Part shown: in pieces, positions 21,988-30,400 of the stretch | Layout of the letters: every line of letters starts with the position of its first letter | Position numbering within the stretch: the stretch's first letter is position 1 | Assembly: GCA_030149525.1 (NCBI GenBank) | Contig: JASBRJ010000092.1 | Location: forward strand, 1 to 41,305 | Direction: 5' to 3' | DNA: 41,305 bases | DNA from: a bacterium | GTDB lineage: Bacteria; Vulcanimicrobiota; Xenobia; Xenobiales; JADMJV01 | Translations under genes and position numbers: made by a program | The notes under the pieces: generated by a model | Databases searched by the model: none | The model's input: the letters and a program-made list of their open reading frames with translations, nothing else | Told to the model about the DNA's origin: nothing

Positions 21988-23031
21988 TCAGAGCGTGGCC
22001 ATAGTCACATTGTCGAAGGTCCCGTCGTAGAAAGACGAATATCTGACTTTGCGATCCAGCGCTTCCACCACGGCTGCAGAGAAGTTGACCCCTTCAAGCT
22101 TCTCCATGCCCTGGAGTCCACCGGGACAAAATACGTTGATCTCCATCAGTTTGTTTCCCACGATGTCGAGACCCACCAGGAACATGCCGTCTTTCACTAA
22201 CTTGGGGCGGACCATTTCGCAAATGTCCAGCATTTCGGTCGTGACCTCGGCCTTTTCAATGGTCCCACCGGCGTGCATGTTGCTTCGAATATCGTCGCCA
22301 CGGCGAACTCTTTGAAAAGCGGCATATTTCCCTTTCACCCTGAGTGGGCGGCCGTTCATCATGTAGAGCCGAACATCGCCCTTCTCCGCTGCGGTCAGGT
22401 ACTCCTGAGCAATGATAAACCCGTCTTTGAGGAGAGCTTCCACCATCTGGTTGAGATTGTAATTCGCGTCTTTCTTGACCATGAAAACGCCGTCCCCACC
22501 GGAGCCCTGCAACGGCTTGAGAATGAGATCCCCCTCCAGTTCCCTAGCAAAGTCTTTGATAGCATCCAGATCTCGCGTGATGAGGGTTTTGGGACGAACC
22601 GGCTCGGGGAACCCCTGGAAGTACATTTTATTGGTGGCCTGGTTGAGGCCGTCAGGGTCGTTGAGAACGATAATGCCTTCACGCACGGCCGCTCGACCGA
22701 AAGTGGTCCCGGCAGGCTTAGCCCAATTCTTGTCTCGACTGTACTTGGCTGGGTTGTCCCTCAACAGAAGAACGTCGAGTTCCGAACCGTCAATGGTCTG
22801 GCGGACCGGCTGCTCGGCGAGCTCTTTCATGAAGGTGTCGGAGGATTTGTAACGCTTTCTTGGCGGACTTATGACCCGGAGTCGGAGATGGTCGTGGGGG
22901 GTGTAAGTGAATCCCCCCGGAGTCAGAAAGAAAACTTCATGGCCGAGATTCAACGCTTCTCGAGCCAGCCTAATGGTTGTGTGATATGACTTTTTGACCT
23001 CGAAGTCGGTCACTAATATGCCGATTTTCAT
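21988..23031 (-). CDS. Glutathione-synthetase-like ATP-grasp enzyme
   Basis: A 347-residue enzyme resembling prokaryotic glutathione synthetase. The N-terminal GshB-like domain has a Rossmann-like MKIGILV start and LLRDNPAKY in place of the family's RxDPPF. The ATP-grasp domain (about 125-345) has KMYFQGFPEPVRPKTLITR, the ATP-binding KPLQGSGGDGVF, QEYL, GDVRL, SNMHAGG and the metal-binding EINVFCPGGL. The usual GshB ending NVTSPTG differs (NVFCPGG), so the substrate may not be gamma-glutamylcysteine. No gshA-like gene is in the window. Same strand as the Amj-like gene (64 bases upstream) and the M14 gene (75 bases downstream), so an operon is possible. Confidence 0.8.
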   Translation of the reverse strand: MKIGILVTDFEVKKSYHTTIRLAREALNLGHEVFFLTPGGFTYTPHDHLRLRVISPPRKRYKSSDTFMKELAEQPVRQTIDGSELDVLLLRDNPAKYSRDKNWAKPAGTTFGRAAVREGIIVLNDPDGLNQATNKMYFQGFPEPVRPKTLITRDLDAIKDFARELEGDLILKPLQGSGGDGVFMVKKDANYNLNQMVEALLKDGFIIAQEYLTAAEKGDVRLYMMNGRPLRVKGKYAAFQRVRRGDDIRSNMHAGGTIEKAEVTTEMLDICEMVRPKLVKDGMFLVGLDIVGNKLMEINVFCPGGLQGMEKLEGVNFSAAVVEALDRKVRYSSFYDGTFDNVTMATL

Positions 23032-23094
23032 TCAGATATTACTCTCTTCAGCATCCCTTGCCCGCCACTTCTTTCTTCAGCCAAGAAATACTGC

Positions 23095-24747
23095 TCAAAG
23101 GATTTGCGCAAGGATGTGAGCACCCGTTTCGATGACCCATCTGGCCGGTTCCAGCAGCACTTGGGAAAGGATCGTGCCTATCAGCATACTGATTATGAGG
23201 AGAATACCCATAGCGTAGACATCTTTCGCCGGTCTTTTCTCATCCAGGGTTTCCTGGGTTATCACCGCCGCCGTGGGATCGACGATGAGACCCAGGGCGA
23301 TAGTGGCAAAACCGTTGACCACGGAAGAGAGAAGGCTTGCCGTGCGCTCCAAGTCGGGAACGGCGGCTCCGGCGTAGACGGATGCCACCACTCCTACGGT
23401 GTGGATACCGATAACGAAGACATTGGCCAGGATGAAGGTTTTGGGAATCCTTTGAAAGTCGCTGACCGTTAGACCGAACATGGAGGGCCTTCGAAGGCAG
23501 CGGACCACGGCGCCCCAGTTGGAAGGGTTTAAGAGCGCGACCAGGACGGCGTGGATAGATCCCATTTTATCGGTCTTTTGGATGGCCTTGTCATAGACTT
23601 CCACGAGAGTCGGCATACAGAGCCAACTTAGGAACGCCCCTAGGCTCGAACCCATGAGCACCCAACGTAGACTGTGAGCGAGATCTGGTAGACCTAGCAA
23701 AGGATTTGAGACCACATGATCGGAGATAGCACCTATCATCGGAGCGAACACTTGTTGCCCCAGACGGGCGATGAGAAAGAAGAAATTGTAAACCGCCACA
23801 GCGGTGGCGGCCCGACTGGTTCTGACGGCAGAAATTCTGGATGTATACGTGGTTGAGGCCAGAAAGGCAAAGCTGAGGTTGAACAGCACGATGACCCAGA
23901 GGTGGTTGTTCATGGCCTCACCCTGTTCTCCTAGTGCTTTGGCGGCCACTCTGATGAGGGCGGCTGCGGGGTTTAACATCACCAGTCCGAGAACTCCACC
24001 GAGGAAGTTGCCCATAGCCAGGTGGACTGCGGTGATATCCACATGCTTTTCAGGACGTTCCCCTTTGATGGCCTGGTCGGTGATAACAGCGGCCTTCGGA
24101 TCGACCCAAACGGAGAAGGCGATGGCCGCGAAGGCGTTGACAAGGCCGGAGAGCAAGACGGCTGTTTGCTCCATTCCCGGTAACTCGGCGCTGACCAAAA
24201 GAGCTGCCATAACCCCAACGGTCCAGACCGCCGTGGCAAAGACGTTGGCCAGTAAGAATCCGGCAGGGATCCCGTCCAGGTGGAATAGCTTGACTCCGAG
24301 GTTGCTGGGCCGCCGGATCGCTCCCAGAATCACTTTCCAGGCCTGGGGCCGGGCCAGCCGCATCAAGGCGCGAGCCAGAGATTGACGATAGTCTAAACAC
24401 TGGATTCCCCGTCGGTAGATCTCCACAAATGTGCTCAGAAGAATCCAGCTGGCCAGCCCCCCGAGCGCTGAACCAAGAATGACCCAACGAAGCTGACCAG
24501 CCAGGATTCCAGTGCTGCCCGAGTTCGCTGCAGTATCGACGAACTTGGCCATCAAGGGGGCGTAGAATAGGTTGGCAAACCTGGTCAACATAAAGAAAAA
24601 GTTGGCCATGGTGAAGGCCAACATGACTTTGGAAGTCTTAACCGCCGCCGGTCGGGCGGCAATATTCAGGCTGGTGGCGAGAGCCACTACACCTGCGATG
24701 AAGGATATGAAGACCAGACTGGGGTCGGCTAATAAACTGAAATCCAC
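23095..24747 (-). CDS. Tandemly duplicated Amj-type lipid II flippase (double length)
   Basis: A 550-residue membrane protein formed of two Amj/DUF2837-like halves (about 1-275 and 280-550); single Amj proteins are about 270 residues. The halves repeat the same landmarks at an offset near 273: AVKTSK and AVRTSR, NFFFMLTRFAN and NFFFLIARLGQ, LRWVILGSALGG (from 87) and LRWVLMGSSLGA (from 360), LLANVF and ILANVF, and VDPKAAVITDQ (from 216) and VDPTAAVITQE. Amj is the alternate lipid II flippase found beside or instead of MurJ; its role here is inferred from family only. Each half has about six hydrophobic helices. ATG 24747. Confidence 0.8.
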   Translation of the reverse strand: MDFSLLADPSLVFISFIAGVVALATSLNIAARPAAVKTSKVMLAFTMANFFFMLTRFANLFYAPLMAKFVDTAANSGSTGILAGQLRWVILGSALGGLASWILLSTFVEIYRRGIQCLDYRQSLARALMRLARPQAWKVILGAIRRPSNLGVKLFHLDGIPAGFLLANVFATAVWTVGVMAALLVSAELPGMEQTAVLLSGLVNAFAAIAFSVWVDPKAAVITDQAIKGERPEKHVDITAVHLAMGNFLGGVLGLVMLNPAAALIRVAAKALGEQGEAMNNHLWVIVLFNLSFAFLASTTYTSRISAVRTSRAATAVAVYNFFFLIARLGQQVFAPMIGAISDHVVSNPLLGLPDLAHSLRWVLMGSSLGAFLSWLCMPTLVEVYDKAIQKTDKMGSIHAVLVALLNPSNWGAVVRCLRRPSMFGLTVSDFQRIPKTFILANVFVIGIHTVGVVASVYAGAAVPDLERTASLLSSVVNGFATIALGLIVDPTAAVITQETLDEKRPAKDVYAMGILLIISMLIGTILSQVLLEPARWVIETGAHILAQIL

Positions 24748-24820
24748 AATTGAAGGTTTTTCAGATTTCTTGAATTGCCTGCAAAATTGTGGACATTACT
24801 TGGAGGCGGGGCTCATAGCC

Positions 24821-25171
24821 CTACTTCTTCTTGGGAGCCGGCGGAACGAAGAAAGGGGCTTGAAAACCGTAGGGAGTCGGAGCCGCTGGTTTGTCGTTGA
24901 CCTTCACCATCACAAACCCCTGGCTGGGAAGTTGGTGTTTGGAGAGGTGTTCCAGAGCTTCTTCGGAGTAGGGCTTGAGCGGGTCGAGGTCTTCCATCTT
25001 GCCGAGCCGAGTGGTGCTCTTGAACCACGGTAGGCAGAGTCTTTCAAACTCCGGGTCCATATTGCTCCATGTCGGCTCCCGCTCCTCGGAGAGGGCAAGG
25101 TCTGCCAGACATTCCCCTTGAGGCATGTAGCCTCCGCCGGTCACTTGGGCTTTGTAAAACTTGTATTTCAT
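24821..25171 (-). CDS. Small protein of unknown function
   Basis: A 116-residue soluble protein (MKYKFYKAQ...) not matched to a known family. It has acidic middle segments and a C-terminal Pro-rich tail (PFFVPPAPKKK). ATG 25171 is preferred, with AAGGGAG nine bases upstream; an in-frame TTG two codons earlier exists. It starts the minus-strand run and precedes the Amj-like gene by 73 bases. The reading frame is supported by its Shine-Dalgarno and its place between genes. Confidence 0.55.
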   Translation of the reverse strand: MKYKFYKAQVTGGGYMPQGECLADLALSEEREPTWSNMDPEFERLCLPWFKSTTRLGKMEDLDPLKPYSEEALEHLSKHQLPSQGFVMVKVNDKPAAPTPYGFQAPFFVPPAPKKK

Positions 25172-25354
25172 GATCAAAGACTCCCTTGGCGGCTCTTTCT
25201 CCGAATAACTCGGGAGGCCTATGGTTCGTCAGGTCCTTTTCCCCATGACAACCTTCACAGAAGTCCAGCCTCTTTACAGTACGGTAACATCTGGGTCGGT
25301 GCCACCGGATAGATTGGTGCTGTCCAGAAATCAGGCTATGCTCGGGGTCAACCG

Positions 25355-26332
25355 ATGCAGATGAAATCCTTCTCTCCAGGCCGAGTTGCTTCTCCGCCTG
25401 TTCAAATCACCAAGACCGAGGGTGAGCCCCTCGACCCGGTCGTTACACCGGACGGCAAGACCGTAATCTTTGCGGCCGGAAAAAGTCGGCCCTTGACCCG
25501 CGAGCTTCATCGAGTCGGCATCGACGGAGAAGACCAGGTTCAGTTGACTGATCGCGTGGTGAACTACTCGTGGCATCCGAGCATCTCGCCGGACGGTGAG
25601 AAGATCGCCTATGTCGTGGAGAAGGAAGGCAAGTCGGATCTCCAGGTGATGAATCTGGACGGCAGCGGAAATGTCAATCTCACCAACACGAACAAAGGTT
25701 ATTGGTATCCCAGTTGGTCGGCTGACGGGAAATGGATCGCCACCACTTCACGCGACACCAGGGGAGGTAACCTGGAGATCGTAGTGGTGGCTGCCGACGG
25801 AAGTGAGAAAGCCCAGGTAACCGATCTGGGTCTCAATACCGATATGCCAACCTTCGCACCAGACGGGGCCCACATCGTTTTTGGACTGGCACCCGGCTTC
25901 GGAGCTCCGATATTGAGCTCCATCAAGCGGGACGGGACCGGTTTTCGAACCTATGCCAACGACCTTGTGTTGATGAGTCGGCCAACGGTGGCTGAAGACG
26001 GCCGCATCGCCTTCAGCGCATCTGCTAGAGACGGTCGCACGGGGATCTATCAGGTGCAATTGAACTCTGATGAACAAGCTAAGTTGCTCGTCGATGCGGA
26101 CACGGCGTTCTCTCCACAATTTAGCCCCGACGGCGAACATCTTGTTTACTCTGCCTCAACCGAGTCGGGAATGCAGATATTCGAAGCCAACTCGGACGGA
26201 ACCGAGCCCCGAGCTCTGACGAAGGGCGAGGGTTTTAAGAGTGCTCCCGCCTACGTGGCCGGCGGAGAGTCGGTGGTCTTTACCTCTTATCAAGATGGAG
26301 AGAAAGAAGTATATCGCGTCGATCTGCAGTAA
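25355..26332 (+). CDS. TolB-like PD40 beta-propeller protein
   Basis: A 325-residue six-bladed propeller. Each blade carries the PD40/WD40-like pattern: PVVTPDGKTVIFAA, PSISPDGEKIAYV, PSWSADGKWIATT, PTFAPDGAHIVFG, PTVAEDGRIAFSA and PQFSPDGEHLVYS. This is the TolB C-terminal fold. No signal peptide is seen in the N terminus (MQMKSFSPGRV), so unlike TolB it is probably cytoplasmic or exported by another route. Its stop is nine bases from the start of the queuosine-salvage gene, so the two are likely co-transcribed; why these would go together is not known. Confidence 0.85.
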   Translation: MQMKSFSPGRVASPPVQITKTEGEPLDPVVTPDGKTVIFAAGKSRPLTRELHRVGIDGEDQVQLTDRVVNYSWHPSISPDGEKIAYVVEKEGKSDLQVMNLDGSGNVNLTNTNKGYWYPSWSADGKWIATTSRDTRGGNLEIVVVAADGSEKAQVTDLGLNTDMPTFAPDGAHIVFGLAPGFGAPILSSIKRDGTGFRTYANDLVLMSRPTVAEDGRIAFSASARDGRTGIYQVQLNSDEQAKLLVDADTAFSPQFSPDGEHLVYSASTESGMQIFEANSDGTEPRALTKGEGFKSAPAYVAGGESVVFTSYQDGEKEVYRVDLQ

Positions 26333-26341
26333 AGTTCCCCC

Positions 26342-27313
26342 ATGAGTGAAACGTTAGGTGTTCTTGAATCGACCGCCCCGGTGGTGGAGCAAGCCGAGCA
26401 TGTTCAGATAAACAACGCTCGGATCAAGGAGCTTTGTCTGCAATGGAAGACGAGTTTCCCCTCGGTTTCGGGTTGGAACGATCGGGTCCACTGGTCTGAC
26501 GGCAGCCCGAACACGGCAAATTTTGTCCTTCTTCTCGACGCCTTGAATTTTTGTTTTTGGCCCGACCCGGGGCAGCCCAAATGGAAGGTCTCCTACGAAG
26601 GGGTGCTGCACGACGGATACATGGCACTTGCGGCCTCCCTGAAGAGGGCCATCGAGGTAGGTGATAGGCTTTATGAAGCCGAGCGGATGGCGTCGGTGAC
26701 GAAGTCTGAACTTGAAGAGATTTTTCGGGGGGAGCAGAGGATTCCCATGCTCGCTGAACGGGTGGAGAACGTTCGTGAGGCGGGAAGAGTTTTGCTGGAA
26801 CGGTACGACGGAAGCTTTGCTCAAGCCATAGAGTCGGCGCAGGGCTCGGCGGTAAAGTTGACGAGAATCCTGGTAGATCACTTTCCCAGTTTTAAAGATG
26901 AGGCTCTCTACAAGGGCGCCGTGGTGAAGTTCTATAAGCGAGCTCAGATCACTGTGACCGACCTGATCGGCTCCTTCGGCGGCGAGGGACTGGGTTTTTT
27001 TCCTGATGCACACCGGTTAACAGCCTTTGCCGACTATAAGATTCCTCAAGTGTTAGAAGCTCTCGGGGTTCTCGTCTACAGTGACGAGCTCGCTCGGACC
27101 CTTGAACGATACGAATTGATCCCTCCGCAAGACCCCCGGGAGGTGGAGATTCGAGCGGGGATGGTGTGGGCTGTCGAGAGGATTTCCCAACAGATGCGAG
27201 AGCTGGGGCGCGAGACACTTCCTTACGAACTGGACTGGTTTCTATGGAGGTTGGGCCAATCTCCCTCTCTAGGAGAGAAGCCCTATCACAGAACACGGAC
27301 AATCTACTATTGA
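26342..27313 (+). CDS. Queuosine salvage protein (Qng1 / DUF2419 family)
   Basis: A 323-residue protein of the queuosine-5'-phosphate N-glycosylase (DUF2419) family, which releases queuine from queuosine 5'-phosphate. Diagnostic stretches are LDALNFCFW near residue 65, the GFFPDAHRLTAFADYKIPQVL segment near 220-240, and the C-terminal HRTRTIYY. The family is best known from eukaryotes and occurs in scattered bacteria. The start lacks a clear Shine-Dalgarno and lies nine bases after the TolB-like stop, which suggests translational coupling. Full-length for the family. Activity is inferred from the family. Confidence 0.9.
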   Translation: MSETLGVLESTAPVVEQAEHVQINNARIKELCLQWKTSFPSVSGWNDRVHWSDGSPNTANFVLLLDALNFCFWPDPGQPKWKVSYEGVLHDGYMALAASLKRAIEVGDRLYEAERMASVTKSELEEIFRGEQRIPMLAERVENVREAGRVLLERYDGSFAQAIESAQGSAVKLTRILVDHFPSFKDEALYKGAVVKFYKRAQITVTDLIGSFGGEGLGFFPDAHRLTAFADYKIPQVLEALGVLVYSDELARTLERYELIPPQDPREVEIRAGMVWAVERISQQMRELGRETLPYELDWFLWRLGQSPSLGEKPYHRTRTIYY

Positions 27314-27462
27314 GGAGGCCGAAAGGGCATTTCCTACGAGAGAAAAAGTAAGGTTTTTTGGACTTGGGCGTGGGGAGAACCTCTGGTATTCTGTTGCCTC
27401 AGAGAATCGACTCCGCAAAGAGAGTTGCTCTGAATGCAAGGGGTTGAAGCGAGGGGAGAGAT

Positions 27463-30400
27463 ATGAAAGACGACTATAAGGGAGTCGTGATCGGCATAGG
27501 AGCTTCAGCTGGAGGAATTCCTGCCTTGCTGACCATGCTCAAGGCCAAGCCATCTCTTCAGTGTGCCTTTATTGTCGTTTCTCACTTAGGAGAGGCTCGA
27601 AGCCATCTCGTCGAGACCCTGGCCTCTGCAGTCTCTTATCGAGTGGAATGGGCTTCCTACGGCAGAAGTCTCGAGCCCGGTACGGTTCTCGTTTCGCCCC
27701 CCCAACAAACAGTGGAGTTTTCCGAGGACGGAACACTCAAGCTTCGTCCTGTGGAGAAACCGGCCATGTTTCCCATCGACTCTTTCTTTCAGAGCCTGGG
27801 CGAACGGTTCGGCAAACGAGCTCTGGCCGTCGTGCTTTCCGGTGGAGGGAGTGACGGCAGTAACGGAGTCCGAACAGTCAAGCAAAAAGAAGGTTTGGTG
27901 ATCGTCCAGGAACCGGACACCTGTGAGTTTCCGGACATGCCTTGCAACTCTATACGCACGGGGATCGTGGACGAGATTCTGGCGCCCGGTCAGATCCTTG
28001 AGGTTATCCAGGGATACGATCGAAACCGTCATCTTGGGCTTCCTCCCGTGGACCTCGAAGAAGGCCGGATGGATTCCATTTTACAGAAGCTGTATCGGCT
28101 CACCGGTCACGACTTTTCTTGTTACAAGCCGGCCACGATTGGACGCCGCCTGGAGCGGCGGATGGGCCTGCTTTCCATCGACACCTTGAAGGCCTATGAA
28201 CAGCGTTTGGAAGAAGACCAGACGGAGGCTCAGAAGCTCGTCCATGAGCTTCGAATCGGAGTGACCAGTTTTTTTCGTGACCCGGAAATCTGGGATCACC
28301 TGGCTTCTGAGATTCTCGGGCCACTGGTGGATGAGAGGGATTGGAGATCGGTTTTAAGAGTGTGGGTGACCGCTTGTTCGAGCGGTGAGGAAGCCTACAC
28401 CGTAGCCTGTCTTCTGGCCGATCTCCTAGAAAGTAAAGAACGCCCTCTGAATTTTCAGGTTTTTGCCACCGATATTGATGGCGATGCACTGGCGCGGGGA
28501 AGAGAGGGGGTTTATACCATCAATCTTTTGTCCGATGTGCCGGAAAGGTTTCACCGCTATTTCGAAATTGAAGATTCCCACTTTCGAGCTCGAGACGTTC
28601 TTCGAGACCGGATTCTGTTCTCGTCCCACAACCTGATCACCGACCCTCCATTTTCGAACCTCGATCTGGTGTGCTGTCGCAATTTTCTCATCTATCTATC
28701 TCGTTCTACTCAGGACAGGTTAATGGGGATTCTCCACTATGCGCTTCAGGCAGACGGAGTGCTTGTACTTGGTACCAGTGAGAGTATTAGCGAAGCCGGG
28801 GCTCGTTTCACCAATCTATCGACCAAGCACCGGACCTATCGAAAGAACAAAGGAGTTCGGGGCAGTCTACCCGCCCTCACCTCGTTGGGTCATGAGGTGC
28901 GAATCGATGAAATTCAGCGCCTGAGTAGCCGCCAACAACCGACCTTCGACGAGATGGTCACCAGCACATTGATCCGGGCTTTCGTACCGGCCACTGTGCT
29001 TCTGAATCAAGATTACAGGATTCTTTATCACCAGGGAGACACCGATCTCTTCTTAACCTCTCCTCGAGGGTTACCTACTAACGAGCTGTTCAGTCTTTTG
29101 AGACCGGGTCTGGCTCCCACGGTTCGAGATGTCCTGGATACGGTTCGCGATTCGAAGTCGGAGGTTCGTGACCGAGCGGCACGTCTCAAGAAAGACGAGA
29201 CTCTCTCTCGGGTCCAGTTGTCGGCTTTTCCCGTTCACTCGAAACAGACGGAGGAAACTCTGATCGCGCTTTCCGTTCGTCGAGAAGTCTCCTCCGAGTT
29301 GTCGGCGGAAGTGGATATTCCGGAAGAGCACCAGCGGTTGGTGCAGCAACTCAGTGAAGAGTTAGCTTTGACGAGGCGCGAACTCGAGCAGGCTCTGGAG
29401 CAATCTTCCACCACCTACGATGCTCTTCGGGCGAACAATGAAGAGATGCTCTCCATGAACGAGGAGCTGCAGGCTAGCAATGAGGAGCTTGAGACCCACA
29501 AAGAAGAGTTGCAGGCGCTTAATGAAGAACTCTCCACGGTCAATAGCGAGCTGCGCGACTACGTGGGGCGCCTGGAGGACGCCAACAACGACCTTTCCAA
29601 CTTTGTCTCCGGCAGCGATGTGGCCACCCTTTTTCTCGATTCCGACCTCAGTATTCGACAATTCACACCGGCTATCGAAGGGATCTACGGGATTTCCGAA
29701 TCAGATCTGGGCCGTAAACTCAGCGTGTTCTCCTCCCCTGTGAAGGACCCGGAACTCTTTGAGGAGGCTTCTGCCGTCCTGACCGACCTCCAACGAAGAG
29801 AGGCAACTGTTGAACGCGATGACGGCCGCTGGTTTCTGCGACGGATTTCCCCTTATCGCACCCAAGAAGGACAGGTGGAAGGGCTGGTCCTAACCTATTC
29901 GGATATTACGGAGCTTGTGCGGGCCCAAAAAGCTCTTGCCGAGCAAGCCCAAAGCCTGGAACTCACCGTGGAAGAGCGGACTCGCGAGCTGAATTCTATT
30001 CTTGAGAACGCACCGGACGTCATTGCCCGTTTTGATAGAGAACTCAGGCATATCTTCGTGAACGCTAAGGCCGAGAAGATCACAGGGCTAAAAAAAGAGG
30101 ACTTCATCGGCAAAACCAACGTTGAATTGGGATGGCCTGAGGAGTTGAACCGACTGTGGGCTGAGAAGATGCACGAAGTTTTCGAGTCTGGAGAAGTCGT
30201 CGATGCCGCTTTCGATTTTTTCGACAAGAGTTTCCTGGCCCGAATCGTCCCGGAGTTCAATGATCAGGGCGAGGTTAAGACGATTCTCTGCATAACGCGG
30301 GACATGACGGAACTTCGCGAGGCTCAGAAAACCGTCGAGCGCAGTGAGCGTCGATTGAGGGCGACCTTCCAGCAAGCAGTAGTCGGATTCTGTCACTTGA

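Noticed and set aside
27385-27397. Possible sigma-54 promoter before the hybrid kinase gene
   Set aside because: GG and GC elements are separated by 9 bases, not the required 10, and the flanking consensus is poor.
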